The notes below the pieces were generated by a model, which saw only the letters and a list, made by a program, of their open reading frames with translations, ran no database searches and was not told the origin of the DNA. 64,000 nt of DNA, from NCBI RefSeq assembly GCF_900112235.1, contig NZ_FOLH01000007.1, forward strand, positions 1-64,000, in the 5' to 3' direction. Position numbers and translations under genes: made by a program. Of this stretch, positions 52,673 to 61,943 are shown one piece after another; the stretch's first letter is position 1; each line of letters starts with the position of its first letter. The DNA is from Marinospirillum celere. Its GTDB lineage: Bacteria > Pseudomonadota > Gammaproteobacteria > Pseudomonadales > Halomonadaceae.

Positions 52673-53547
52673 TGCAGGCCTTGAATCAACTCGCAAGTCA
52701 GGGGCGTGAAAGGGTAGATAGTCAGCTACTGAAGCTTCTGGAAACTCACCAAGGTCCAGAGCCTCAACTGCAGGAAGCTCTGGCTTACAGTCTTCTCAAT
52801 GGCGGCAAGCGCCTGAGGCCGCTTTTGGTCTATGCTACGGGCCGCGCTCTAGGTGCCTCCTGGGAAGCCTGCGATGCTCCGGCAATGGCTGTAGAGCTTA
52901 TCCATGCCTACTCTTTGGTGCATGATGACCTGCCCGCCATGGATGATGATGACCTTCGCAGAGGGCGCCCGACCTGCCATAAAGCCTTTGATGAGGCCAC
53001 CGCCATTCTGGTGGGTGATGCCCTGCAAACTCTGGCCTTTCAAGTCTTGGCAACCAGTGACCAGCCTGCTGCCCTGGCCAGTATTCAAACCCTGGCTCAG
53101 GCTAGTGGCGCACAGGGCATGGTTGGTGGCCAGATGTTGGATTTACAGGCGGAAGGACAACAACTAACCTTGAAGCAGCTGGAACGCCTGCACAGCCATA
53201 AAACGGGTGCATTAATCCGTGCCGCAGTTCGCTTGGGTGGTCTGGCCGGACAGGCTGACACTGCTGTTTTGGCCTGCCTGGATGCCTATGCTGATGCGCT
53301 GGGCCTGGCCTTCCAGGTTCAGGATGACCTTTTGGATGTCACCGGCGATACGGCCAAGCTGGGCAAAAATACCGGCGCAGATGTACTGCATCAAAAAGCA
53401 ACCTATCCTGGTTTGTTGGGGTTAGAAGCTGCTGAGCAGAAAGCCAGGGATCTGGTGGATCTGGCCAAATCCAGTCTGGCAAGCCTGCCCGGGGACTGGA
53501 CAAGTTTATTGCAGCTGGCTGATTGGTGTATTCAGCGTGATCATTAA
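52672..53547 (+). CDS. ispA: Farnesyl diphosphate synthase (geranyltranstransferase)
   Basis: 291 residues. It builds C15 farnesyl diphosphate from IPP and DMAPP. The first aspartate-rich motif is [16 protein letters not shown] and the second is DDLLDVTGD; the [14 protein letters not shown] block is near residue 40. One-base overlap with xseB and 26 bp before dxs, the enzyme that starts the same pathway. Confidence 0.95.
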   Translation: MQALNQLASQGRERVDSQLLKLLETHQGPEPQLQEALAYSLLNGGKRLRPLLVYATGRALGASWEACDAPAMAVELIHAYSLVHDDLPAMDDDDLRRGRPTCHKAFDEATAILVGDALQTLAFQVLATSDQPAALASIQTLAQASGAQGMVGGQMLDLQAEGQQLTLKQLERLHSHKTGALIRAAVRLGGLAGQADTAVLACLDAYADALGLAFQVQDDLLDVTGDTAKLGKNTGADVLHQKATYPGLLGLEAAEQKARDLVDLAKSSLASLPGDWTSLLQLADWCIQRDH

Positions 53548-53573
53548 TTTTATCTTTATTTGAGCCTTCGTCC

Positions 53574-55466
53574 ATGTTTGATGCCTTGCCTGCTGAGCGT
53601 CCATCTACGCCCCTACTGGATCAGATCGCTTGTCCGGCTGATTTGAAAAAACTGTCTGAACGTCAACTGCTTAGCCTGTCCAGGGAAGTGCGTGCTTGGC
53701 TACTGTGGAGCGTCAGTCAAACCGGTGGTCACTTTGGTGCCGGTTTGGGGGTTGTGGAGCTGAGTGTAGCCCTGCATGCGGTTTATGATACACCTGATGA
53801 CCGGATCATCTGGGATGTTGGCCATCAAGCTTATCCGCACAAGATTCTGACCGGTCGTAAGGAAGAGCTGCTTACTATTCGTCAAAAAGGTGGCCTGGCG
53901 GCCTTCCCCAAGCGTGCTGAATCTGAATATGATGCCTTTGGCGTCGGTCACTCCAGTACCTCAATCAGTGCAGCCTTGGGTATGGCGATAGCGGCTAAAA
54001 CCCAGGGCAGTAAACGCCGTAGTGTTGCTGTGATTGGTGATGGTGCTCTGACCGCGGGTATGGCTTTTGAGGCTTTAACACATGCTGGGCATGTGCAGCC
54101 CAATCTGCTGGTCATTCTCAATGACAATGAAATGTCGATTTCTGAGAATGTCGGCGGTATGGCCACCTATTTATCCCGTCTGCTGGTTAGTGAGCCCTAT
54201 CATCACCTGCGGGAAAATAGCCGTAAACTCCTGTCCAAACTACCTCTGGCCTGGGAGCTGGCGCGTAAAACGGAAGAACAAGTCAAGTCCCTGGTGACAC
54301 CGGGCACCCTGTTTGAAGAGCTGGGATTTAATTACCTGGGTCCGATAGATGGCCATGACCTGCCTGAACTTCTGGCGACTCTGAAAAAGCTCAAGCACTT
54401 ATCCGGCCCCCAGTTTCTGCACTTGGTCACTAAAAAAGGCAAGGGCTTTATTCCCGCGGAAGCTGATCCTATTGGCTACCATGCGTTAACCAAGCTGGAA
54501 AAGCCGGTTAAGCCTTTGCAAACACCGCCACCTGCTACCACTAAAAAGAAACCCAAGTATTCCAATGTCTTTGGGCAGTGGCTCTGTGATATGGCTGCTC
54601 AAGATGAACGCTTGCTGGGTATCACCCCGGCTATGCGTGAAGGGTCGGACCTGGTCAAATTTTCCCGCCAGTACCCTGAACGCTACTTTGATGTTGCCAT
54701 TGCCGAGCAGCATGCAGTGACCTTGGCGGCAGGGATGGCTTGCGAAGGCATGAAGCCCGTCGTTGCCATCTATTCAACCTTTTTGCAGCGTGCTTATGAT
54801 CAGTTGATCCATGATGTGGCTGTACAAAAACTGGATGTGCTCTTTGCCATCGACCGTGCCGGAGTGGTGGGTGAAGATGGCCCAACCCATCATGGCACTC
54901 TGGATATCTCCTATCTGCGCTGTGTGCCGGAAATGCTGGTAATGGCTCCGGCAGATGAAAATGAGTGCCGCCAGATGCTGACAACCGGTTACCAGTATCC
55001 GGGTCCAGCAGCGGTTCGCTATCCACGCGGAACCGGCCCCGGCGTTGAGATTACTCAGGATTTGCAGTCCCTGCCTGTGGGTAAGGCTGAGGTTCGGCGT
55101 CAGGGTAAAAAGCTGGCATTATTGGCCCTGGGTAGCCTGGTTCCCACCGCTGAAAAGCTGGCGGAAACTCTGGATGCGACCTTGGTGAACCTGCGTTTTG
55201 TAAAACCCCTGGATGAAGCCTTGTTGCTGGAAATGGCCGCCAAGCACGAGCTACTGGTAACGCTGGAAGAAAATGCCGTAATGGGGGGTGTCGGCAGTGC
55301 CATCAATGAGCTTTATGCTGCTCACAACCTACAGCCCAACCTGCTCAACCTGGGGATTCCTGACCGCTGGGTTGACCAGGGAACCCCGGCCGAGCTGCTG
55401 GAAGATTGTGGCCTGGATGAGCAGAGTCTGCTGGCCCAAATTGAAAAGCGCTTAAGCCTTCTTTAA
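53574..55466 (+). CDS. dxs: 1-deoxy-D-xylulose-5-phosphate synthase
   Basis: 630-residue thiamine-diphosphate enzyme condensing pyruvate with glyceraldehyde 3-phosphate, the entry step of the MEP pathway. [15 protein letters not shown], the cofactor motif [14 protein letters not shown]...[12 protein letters not shown], and the transketolase-type [18 protein letters not shown]-like block ([16 protein letters not shown]) are intact. Its 3' end overlaps the convergent YeeZ-like gene by 15 bp; no terminator lies between. Confidence 0.96.
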   Translation: MFDALPAERPSTPLLDQIACPADLKKLSERQLLSLSREVRAWLLWSVSQTGGHFGAGLGVVELSVALHAVYDTPDDRIIWDVGHQAYPHKILTGRKEELLTIRQKGGLAAFPKRAESEYDAFGVGHSSTSISAALGMAIAAKTQGSKRRSVAVIGDGALTAGMAFEALTHAGHVQPNLLVILNDNEMSISENVGGMATYLSRLLVSEPYHHLRENSRKLLSKLPLAWELARKTEEQVKSLVTPGTLFEELGFNYLGPIDGHDLPELLATLKKLKHLSGPQFLHLVTKKGKGFIPAEADPIGYHALTKLEKPVKPLQTPPPATTKKKPKYSNVFGQWLCDMAAQDERLLGITPAMREGSDLVKFSRQYPERYFDVAIAEQHAVTLAAGMACEGMKPVVAIYSTFLQRAYDQLIHDVAVQKLDVLFAIDRAGVVGEDGPTHHGTLDISYLRCVPEMLVMAPADENECRQMLTTGYQYPGPAAVRYPRGTGPGVEITQDLQSLPVGKAEVRRQGKKLALLALGSLVPTAEKLAETLDATLVNLRFVKPLDEALLLEMAAKHELLVTLEENAVMGGVGSAINELYAAHNLQPNLLNLGIPDRWVDQGTPAELLEDCGLDEQSLLAQIEKRLSLL

Positions 55467-56285
55467 TAAGGGCGCATAACCTTCCCGATAACTGGGGTAG
55501 CGGAAATTGAATCCGGTTGCTTTAAGACGTTGGCTATTGATGCGCTTATTGCCGCCGCGGGAGGGTAGCTCCTCGCCTGGCTGGGGCAAAACTCCCAGCT
55601 GATGAGCAAGCCAGTGAGTAACCTCTTGCAGTGGGGCCGGTTCGCAATCACTGATTAAATAGGTATCTTCCAGGGGCTGGTGGGCCGCATCCTGCTGAAT
55701 CAGATGGACCAATGCCCGGGCACCATCTTCAATATGAATACGATTAGAGTATTTTAAGGGCTGCTCAGCTGGAAACCGGCCTTCTTTAACCATGCGAAGC
55801 AAACGCTCACGACCCGGCCCATAGATGCCGGAAAAACGCAGGATACTGACCGGCCAGGGCGCTTGATAGAGCGCTTCTTCGCCCTGCAGAAGCAGTTGTC
55901 CGGAAAAACTCTCAGGACGTGTTTCACTGGTTTCATCCACTTCCTCGCCATCCTTCTGAGCATAAACGCCCGTTGAAGAAACAAAGAAAATTCTTTTCGG
56001 TGAGACTTTTTGTCGCTTCAAGCTATTGATCATCTGCTCAACGCCTTCCAAATAAGCCAGACGATAGGCTTCAGGAGAAAACTCATCGGCAGATAAACAG
56101 TAAACGAGATAGTCCACTTGAGGCAGTGGTGGAGCCTCTTCAGGTAACGTCCAGGCCAGGGGTTGAATGCCTTGGGGCAATTTATCGAGTGAGCGCCTGG
56201 CGCCCCAAACCTGAAAGTTTTCAGCCAATAAGAGTTCACCTACCCGGCTTCCCAAATCGCCACACCCCAGCAGCAAACAATGCAT
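55452..56285 (-). CDS. NAD(P)-dependent oxidoreductase/epimerase, YeeZ-like
   Basis: 277 residues of the extended SDR class. The nucleotide motif is [20 protein letters not shown] at the N-terminus; the catalytic Tyr region is [16 protein letters not shown], followed by the SDR-typical [13 protein letters not shown]. This matches E. coli YeeZ, whose substrate is not known. Start 56285 is chosen because GGGAG lies upstream at good spacing; an ATG four codons earlier is possible. Divergent from oxyR and overlapping dxs at the 3' end. Confidence 0.84.
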   Translation of the reverse strand: MHCLLLGCGDLGSRVGELLLAENFQVWGARRSLDKLPQGIQPLAWTLPEEAPPLPQVDYLVYCLSADEFSPEAYRLAYLEGVEQMINSLKRQKVSPKRIFFVSSTGVYAQKDGEEVDETSETRPESFSGQLLLQGEEALYQAPWPVSILRFSGIYGPGRERLLRMVKEGRFPAEQPLKYSNRIHIEDGARALVHLIQQDAAHQPLEDTYLISDCEPAPLQEVTHWLAHQLGVLPQPGEELPSRGGNKRINSQRLKATGFNFRYPSYREGYAPLLKKA

Positions 56286-56323
56286 AAAGACTCCCATAGC
56301 TATAAAAGATCAAAATCTATTCG

Positions 56324-56337
56324 CTTGATAATTCAAG
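56324..56337. promoter_or_regulatory. Inverted repeat in the oxyR promoter region
   Basis: CTTGA-TAAT-TCAAG lies in the A/T-rich 130 bp between the YeeZ-like gene and oxyR. Self-regulation of oxyR is common and LysR-type sites are often imperfect palindromes. The region does not give a convincing four-part OxyR site, so this is only a candidate. Confidence 0.35.
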
Positions 56338-56415
56338 TTTATGATGCATACTTTTACCTAACCTAATGAACCCATACTGGAAGCTTGCGCAGTCCATAGA
56401 GGAAGTTGAAGAATC

Positions 56416-57321
56416 ATGACCCTGACAGAACTAAAATACATAGTGACTCTGGCACAGGAAAAGCATTTCGGACATGCTGCCGAACGTTGTTTTGTCAGCC
56501 AGCCTACGCTCAGTGTAGCGGTTAAGAAACTTGAAGACGAGTTGGGCGTGGCTCTGTTTGAGCGGAGTAAAAGCGCTGTGCAGCTCACTCCAACCGGCGA
56601 AAAAATAGTCGCTCAAGCGCGCAAGGTGCTGGAGCAGGCTTCAGCAATCAAAGAAATGGCACAGCTGGGCAAGAACCAGTTGACCTCTCCCTTGCGAGTG
56701 GGGGCCATTTACACCATAGGCCCTTACTTGTTTCCTCATCTGGTACCTGCACTGCACGAGCAGGCGCCAGACATGCCTTTATATATTGAAGAGAACTTCA
56801 CTGCGGTACTCAGGCGTAAGTTGCGGGCCGGCGAGCTGGATGCCATTATTATTGCCTTGCCCTTTACCGAGACGGATGTGGTAACCCGTACGCTCTACGA
56901 AGAACCCTTTGAAGTTCTAATGCCCCACAATCATCCCTGGGCAGAAAAGGCCGCCATTCCCATCAATGATTTGCCAAAAGAAAAGCTCTTGATGCTGGGT
57001 GAAGGCCATTGCTTTCGAGATCAGGTAATTGAAGCCTGTCCGGCTTTGGAAGCCAACTTTAAGAGTCCAGAACAAACGCTCATTGCTGAAGGCGGCTCCC
57101 TGGAAACTATTCGTCATATGGTGGCTTCAGGTCTGGGAATTACCGTTTTGCCACGCTCAGCGGTGGGTACTCATCAGTATGCGCCTGATGTGCTGGTGAC
57201 GCGTCCTTTTGAAAAGCCAGTACCTTCACGTACCGTGGCTTTAGCCTGGCGCACCAGTTTTCCAAGACCCAAAGCCATAGAGGCCTTGGTTCAGGCTGTA
57301 GGCCAGTTCAAGAAGATCTGA
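56416..57321 (+). CDS. oxyR: Hydrogen peroxide-sensing transcriptional regulator OxyR
   Basis: 301-residue LysR-family regulator. N-terminal helix-turn-helix at about 1-60 (HFGHAAERCFVSQPTLSVAVKKLE). The peroxide-sensing cysteines are at 199 and 208 (GEGHCFRDQVIEAC), the same positions as E. coli OxyR Cys199 and Cys208, which makes the assignment firm. recG follows directly and may be cotranscribed, as in Pseudomonas. No catalase or ahpC gene is in the window. Confidence 0.96.
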   Translation: MTLTELKYIVTLAQEKHFGHAAERCFVSQPTLSVAVKKLEDELGVALFERSKSAVQLTPTGEKIVAQARKVLEQASAIKEMAQLGKNQLTSPLRVGAIYTIGPYLFPHLVPALHEQAPDMPLYIEENFTAVLRRKLRAGELDAIIIALPFTETDVVTRTLYEEPFEVLMPHNHPWAEKAAIPINDLPKEKLLMLGEGHCFRDQVIEACPALEANFKSPEQTLIAEGGSLETIRHMVASGLGITVLPRSAVGTHQYAPDVLVTRPFEKPVPSRTVALAWRTSFPRPKAIEALVQAVGQFKKI

Positions 57322-57328
57322 GGTGCTT

Positions 57329-59428
57329 GTGAAACCGCTACAGGAAGTGCCGGTGACTGAGCTTCAAGGCGTGGGGCCTGCCCTTGCAGAAAAACTAAAC
57401 CGTTTGGGGCTGTTCAGCCTCCAGGATTTACTCTTCCACCTGCCACTGCGCTATGAAGATCGAACCCAGATTAGTGCACTGGGACAACTGCGGGTCGGCA
57501 GCACCGCAGTTGTCGAAGGTGAAGTGATTAGCTGTGAAGTAAGCCAGGGACGCAGGCGCAGCCTTTTAGCTCGTATCCGGGATGGCAGTGGCTTGCTAAG
57601 CCTGCGTTTTTTTCATTTTTCTGCGTCCATGAAAAGTCAATTGCAGCCAGGCAAGCGGGTGCGTTGCTATGGCGAAGCCCGGCCTGGAGCGACGGGTCTG
57701 GAAATCTACCACCCTGAATTTCGTGTTTTGCGTGATGACCAGCCGCCACCCGCTTTAGAACAGCTGCTGACCCCCGTCTATCCGGTAACAGAGGGCCTGC
57801 AGCAAAAACGGTTGCGCCAATTGATCACTGCCGCCTTGCAGCAGATGCAAGAACAGCCCCTGGATGAACTCTTACCCCAGCATCTACTTCAGGCCAGCCA
57901 GTTTGCATTCCTGGCCGACTGGTCACTGGCTGCTGCCATCCACTACCTGCATCACCCGCCTGCAGATGCTGATTTGATGACTCTGTCTGAAGGCTTGCAT
58001 CCGGCGCAAAGACGTTTGGCTCTGGAAGAGCTCTTGGCTCAGCAACTGGGCATGCTGGCTTTACGTCAAAAGGTTCGTGAGGAGGCCGCTCACCCACTCA
58101 GAGTGGAAAGCTCAACGCTGGAAATACGCTTGCTGGAGCAGTTGCCTTTTCAGTTAACTGGAGCACAGCGCCGGGTGGTTAGTGAAGTCAGTCAGGATTT
58201 GGGGCTTGCTCACCCTATGTTGCGCCTGGTCCAGGGTGATGTCGGCTCCGGCAAAACCCTGGTGGCTGCCCTGGCTTGCCTGAAGGCCCTGGCCAGCCAC
58301 TGTCAGGCAGCGATTATGGCACCTACAGAGCTGCTGGCTGAACAGCACTATCAGAACCTGAAAACCTGGCTGGAACCTCTGGGTATTCGGGTGGAATGGT
58401 TAACTGGAAAGCTGAAGGGCAAACTGCGTGAAGCCCTGCTCAAAGACCTGGCTAGTGGTGCCATCCAGCTTTTAGTGGGTACTCATGCGCTTTTTCAGGA
58501 AGAAGTGGCCTTTGCCAAGCTGGCCTTGGTAGTGATTGATGAACAACACCGCTTTGGTGTTCATCAGCGTCTGGCTTTGAGGGATAAAGGTAAGTCAGGA
58601 GATTACCTGCCGCATCAGTTGGTCATGACGGCAACCCCTATCCCTCGCACCCTGGCTATGAGTGCTTACGCTGACCTGGATGTTTCTGTCATTGATGAGT
58701 TGCCACCTGGCCGTCAACCGGTGAAAACCCTGGTGTTGCCTGATTCACGCAGACCCGAGGTGATTGCGCGGGTGCGTTCGGCCTGCGAGGAGGGGCGCCA
58801 AGCCTACTGGGTTTGCACCCTGATTGAAGAATCTGAAGTGCTGGAATGTCAGGCTGCAGAAGTGACTTGGCAGGAGTTGCAGGTCGCCCTGCCAGACTTG
58901 AATATCGCCTTGGTGCATGGGCGCATGAAGCCTGCCGAAAAAGCGGACGTCATGGCCGCTTTTAAAGCCGGAAGCTATCAGTTACTGGTGGCGACCACGG
59001 TGATCGAGGTCGGCGTGGATGTTCCCAATGCCAGTCTGATGATTATTGATAATGCGGAACGCTTGGGTCTGGCCCAGCTACATCAATTGCGTGGTCGGGT
59101 CGGGCGGGGCTCTACCGCCAGCTACTGTACCCTGATTTATCATCCGCCACTTTCTCAGCAGGGGCGTGAGCGTTTGCAGGCGATGCGCTCAACCAATGAT
59201 GGCTTTGCGATAGCGCAGAAAGACCTGGAAATTCGCGGGCCGGGTGAGCTGTTAGGAACTCGCCAAACCGGTGAGGTTCAACTGCGTTTGGCCAGCCTTA
59301 AACGGGATGCCCACTTGCTGGAAGGCCTGAAACCTCTTGCCATTCAACTGCAGCGGGAAAGCCCAGAGCAGGCTAAGTTGCTATTAAAACGCTGGCGAGG
59401 AAACAGTCTGCATTTTGCCCAGGTTTGA
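57329..59428 (+). CDS. recG: ATP-dependent DNA helicase RecG
   Basis: About 699 residues; remodels stalled forks and branched DNA. The N-terminal wedge/OB domain is followed by helicase motif I GDVGSGKT, motif II DEQH (VIDEQHRFGVHQR), MTATPIPRTLAM, and motif VI QLRGRVGRG. The GTG at 57329 has GAGG five bases upstream; a GTG at 57323 in the same frame is an alternative start. Seven bases after oxyR. Confidence 0.96.
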   Translation: MKPLQEVPVTELQGVGPALAEKLNRLGLFSLQDLLFHLPLRYEDRTQISALGQLRVGSTAVVEGEVISCEVSQGRRRSLLARIRDGSGLLSLRFFHFSASMKSQLQPGKRVRCYGEARPGATGLEIYHPEFRVLRDDQPPPALEQLLTPVYPVTEGLQQKRLRQLITAALQQMQEQPLDELLPQHLLQASQFAFLADWSLAAAIHYLHHPPADADLMTLSEGLHPAQRRLALEELLAQQLGMLALRQKVREEAAHPLRVESSTLEIRLLEQLPFQLTGAQRRVVSEVSQDLGLAHPMLRLVQGDVGSGKTLVAALACLKALASHCQAAIMAPTELLAEQHYQNLKTWLEPLGIRVEWLTGKLKGKLREALLKDLASGAIQLLVGTHALFQEEVAFAKLALVVIDEQHRFGVHQRLALRDKGKSGDYLPHQLVMTATPIPRTLAMSAYADLDVSVIDELPPGRQPVKTLVLPDSRRPEVIARVRSACEEGRQAYWVCTLIEESEVLECQAAEVTWQELQVALPDLNIALVHGRMKPAEKADVMAAFKAGSYQLLVATTVIEVGVDVPNASLMIIDNAERLGLAQLHQLRGRVGRGSTASYCTLIYHPPLSQQGRERLQAMRSTNDGFAIAQKDLEIRGPGELLGTRQTGEVQLRLASLKRDAHLLEGLKPLAIQLQRESPEQAKLLLKRWRGNSLHFAQV

Positions 59429-59575
59429 TTTGAGTCGGGCGGGTTACTGCTTTTGTCGTGAATTGCTTTGACTTGCCTCGACTTTCCTCTTTGCAAGGCT
59501 TAACCTAGTGAATAGGAGACCCATCTTTTATTTCGGATCTTTACTTTCGTTACTGATCCCGACGAGGAGCCATTC

Positions 59576-60973
59576 ATGAGTCAGGGGGCTATGAGTATAA
59601 AGCCACATTATTCGGTCACTGATTTAAATACCGGTGACCTTGAACAACGTAAGGTCGCACGCAGCCATGCAGGCCCCAACCAGTTGCTGCGAAGTACACT
59701 CTTGCAAGCCGTTGATGGATTTAATCTGCAAGCCGCCTACCCAGCCAACTGCTTGCTAGACCTGCAAAAATTAAATGCAGGCGGAACGGATTGGCGGGCC
59801 CGCTCCCCAGATTATCGGCAAAGCCTGCTGCGTGATTTAAAACTCGAATCTCTGCCTGCTTTACCCGGTATCTTATCGATTCCCCTGTGTGTTGATTTGA
59901 GTCATTTGGAAACCGACTGGGTGTTTGTGGAATCGGGTGATCCAGAGTTTTTGCTGCGCTTTACCCGGGATGAGTATGTCGCTTTAATTCATCAGGCCGA
60001 GGCCGGAGAAGAGAGCTTTTCTGTGCCTCTGGTTGATGCTCGCCCCAACCTGGACTTTCCACAAAGGGATGAGCGTGAAATTCGTGTTGCTGTCGAGGCT
60101 ATCACTCAGCAGCGCGTGCGTGCCCGCCTGACAGAGTCCATTGAAATAGCACCCTTGCCGTTAAGTTCTCAGCGCTTGTTAAAGCTGCAAACCAAAGAAG
60201 ATGTGAGTGGAACTGAGTTGGCCCAGGTGATCGAAATGGACCCCAGCCTTGCCTCTCAGGTTATTAGTTGGGCCAATTCACCCTACTATGGTGCTCCGGG
60301 CAGTATTCGCTCCATTCAGGATGCAGTAATTCGTGTGTTAGGTTTTGACCTGACCATGAACCTGGCGACCGGTTTGGCTGTATCCCGTCAGATACGTCTG
60401 CCTAAGGATGGCGTCCACGGGCATACCCACTTCTGGCGTGATGCCCTCAAGCGTGCGCTGATGGTTGAAAAGCTGGTCAAAAAAATCCAGCCTTTGGCCC
60501 GGCCTTATGCGGGTATGGCCTATCTGGCTGGGCTGTTGCATAACTTTGGCTATCTGGTTCTGGCTGAAGTTTTCCCGCCTTACTTTTCGCTTTACTGCCG
60601 TTACCAGGAAGCCAATCCCCACGTACCCCCCATGTATCTGGAGCGCTTCCTGTTTGGTATCACCCGGGAACAGATTGCCAGCTATCTGTTCACCACCTGG
60701 GGGCTGCCCAATGAAATGTGCATTGCTATTCGTCAGCAGCACAATCCTCATTACAATGGCCCTCACTTTAAATACGCCAACCTGCTTTATTTGGCGCATC
60801 AATATACCCATCCCCAGTGGGAACAAAACCTGCCCAGAATCCTGCCAGCTGTCTATGACCGCTTACAGCTGACTCCGGAGGCTGCTTTTGAAGCTCGCCA
60901 GGAGTTGGATGAACTGCCTAGTGAGACTCTGGAAGATTTTGTACGCATGCTGGAATCCAACCCCAAGCGCTAA
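59576..60973 (+). CDS. HDOD-domain protein with N-terminal YbaK-like region
   Basis: 465 residues. An HDOD domain (about 190-400) is recognisable from LPLSSQRLLKLQ, IEMDPSLASQVISWANSPYYG and the IRSIQDAVIRVLGFDLTMNLATG run; the central YLAGLLHNFGYLVLAEVFP segment has only part of the HD catalytic set, as usual for HDOD. The N-terminal 160 residues have the size and pattern of a YbaK/ProX-type deacylase domain, but no clear catalytic lysine, so this is tentative. Role probably regulatory. GAGGAG precedes the ATG. Confidence 0.75.
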   Translation: MSQGAMSIKPHYSVTDLNTGDLEQRKVARSHAGPNQLLRSTLLQAVDGFNLQAAYPANCLLDLQKLNAGGTDWRARSPDYRQSLLRDLKLESLPALPGILSIPLCVDLSHLETDWVFVESGDPEFLLRFTRDEYVALIHQAEAGEESFSVPLVDARPNLDFPQRDEREIRVAVEAITQQRVRARLTESIEIAPLPLSSQRLLKLQTKEDVSGTELAQVIEMDPSLASQVISWANSPYYGAPGSIRSIQDAVIRVLGFDLTMNLATGLAVSRQIRLPKDGVHGHTHFWRDALKRALMVEKLVKKIQPLARPYAGMAYLAGLLHNFGYLVLAEVFPPYFSLYCRYQEANPHVPPMYLERFLFGITREQIASYLFTTWGLPNEMCIAIRQQHNPHYNGPHFKYANLLYLAHQYTHPQWEQNLPRILPAVYDRLQLTPEAAFEARQELDELPSETLEDFVRMLESNPKR

Positions 60974-60991
60974 GCACTCAAAACGTCAGCT

Positions 60992-61034
60992 TCACGCCCT
61001 CTTCTTGTCGTCGTTTGGCAACGTTGGGGCGTGA
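60992..61034 (+). repeat. Nested inverted repeat between the HDOD and DUF481 genes
   Basis: TCACGCCC (60992-60999) pairs with GGGCGTGA (61027-61034), and CGTT (61012-61015) with AACG (61020-61023) inside. No T-run follows. It may be a weak terminator for the HDOD gene or an RNA stem in the DUF481 leader. Confidence 0.5.
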
Positions 61035-61087
61035 TCCATGGCTGAACGATAATGACAGGATAAAGATCCAATAAAGGGAAGCTGAAA

Positions 61088-61900
61088 ATGGCAAAGTTAA
61101 CGGGCAAGCAAGTTGGTTACACCTTGGTCTGTCTGCTGGCTATTAATGGATTGCCAGCTCAGGTGCTCGCCGTTGAAGCTCCTCCAAGTTTGGAAGCAGT
61201 GATGGAGGCAGGCAGTACAGGTCTGAACTTGGATTCTGAAGAAAACATTATCCGCTGGCGCAGTGAAGCCCAGGTGGGCTTTCTAGATAGCCGTGGCAAA
61301 ACTGAATCGCGTACCCTCAATGGACGCTTGCGTGTTCAGGCAGAAACAATCGATTGGCGTAATGATACGCGAGCTAACTTCCTGCATACGCAAACTGATG
61401 ATGCCACGACCCAGGAGTCCTTGGCACTGAGTCATCAGACGGATTATCAGTGGACTCACCAATTCTATTCTTTGGCTTTTGCAGGTTACAGTTTTGACCG
61501 CTTTAAAACCTTTCGGCATGAATATGATGTGGTTGGGGGCCTCGGTTATCGTATTTTCCGTGATGCTGATCGTGAGTGGGATTTGGAGGTAGGTGCGGGT
61601 ATCAAGTATACCGAGCGTAACCCTGAACCTCAGGAAAAAGATTGGAGTCCCTTAGGCCGCTTGGCCAGTAAATTTCGCCAGGAACTCAGTGATGACTTGG
61701 AGTTCCAGCAGGAAATTTCCTTCAACCGCTCGCAGGAAGTCGAGAATCTGAATATCATGAACAGCTTTGCAGTTAAAGCTAATGAGCATCTGGCGGTGAG
61801 TCTTAGCTATGAATGGCGAAGGACAGAAGACCTGGATGCATCAGAGGCTGTTTATGATCACATTACCACCCTTAACCTGATTTACCGCTGGCATCCCTGA
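61088..61900 (+). CDS. DUF481 outer-membrane protein (YdiY-like)
   Basis: 270 residues with a signal peptide of about 28 residues (ends PAQVLAVE) and a long beta-strand pattern of alternating aromatic residues, ending in LIYRWHP as an outer-membrane barrel would. The segment VGFLDSRGKTESRTLNGRLRVQAE and the GYSFDRFKTF strand fit DUF481. Function unknown. AAGGGAAG precedes the ATG. Confidence 0.78.
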   Translation: MAKLTGKQVGYTLVCLLAINGLPAQVLAVEAPPSLEAVMEAGSTGLNLDSEENIIRWRSEAQVGFLDSRGKTESRTLNGRLRVQAETIDWRNDTRANFLHTQTDDATTQESLALSHQTDYQWTHQFYSLAFAGYSFDRFKTFRHEYDVVGGLGYRIFRDADREWDLEVGAGIKYTERNPEPQEKDWSPLGRLASKFRQELSDDLEFQQEISFNRSQEVENLNIMNSFAVKANEHLAVSLSYEWRRTEDLDASEAVYDHITTLNLIYRWHP

Positions 61901-61943
61901 TTCCAGAAGCTAAGGGATTAACGACAAGGAGCTGCGACGGATA

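Noticed and set aside
56286-56415. Four-part OxyR site (ATAG-N7-CTAT repeats) before oxyR.
   Set aside because: ATAG and CTAT words occur but not at the required spacing; left only as a weak inverted-repeat candidate.
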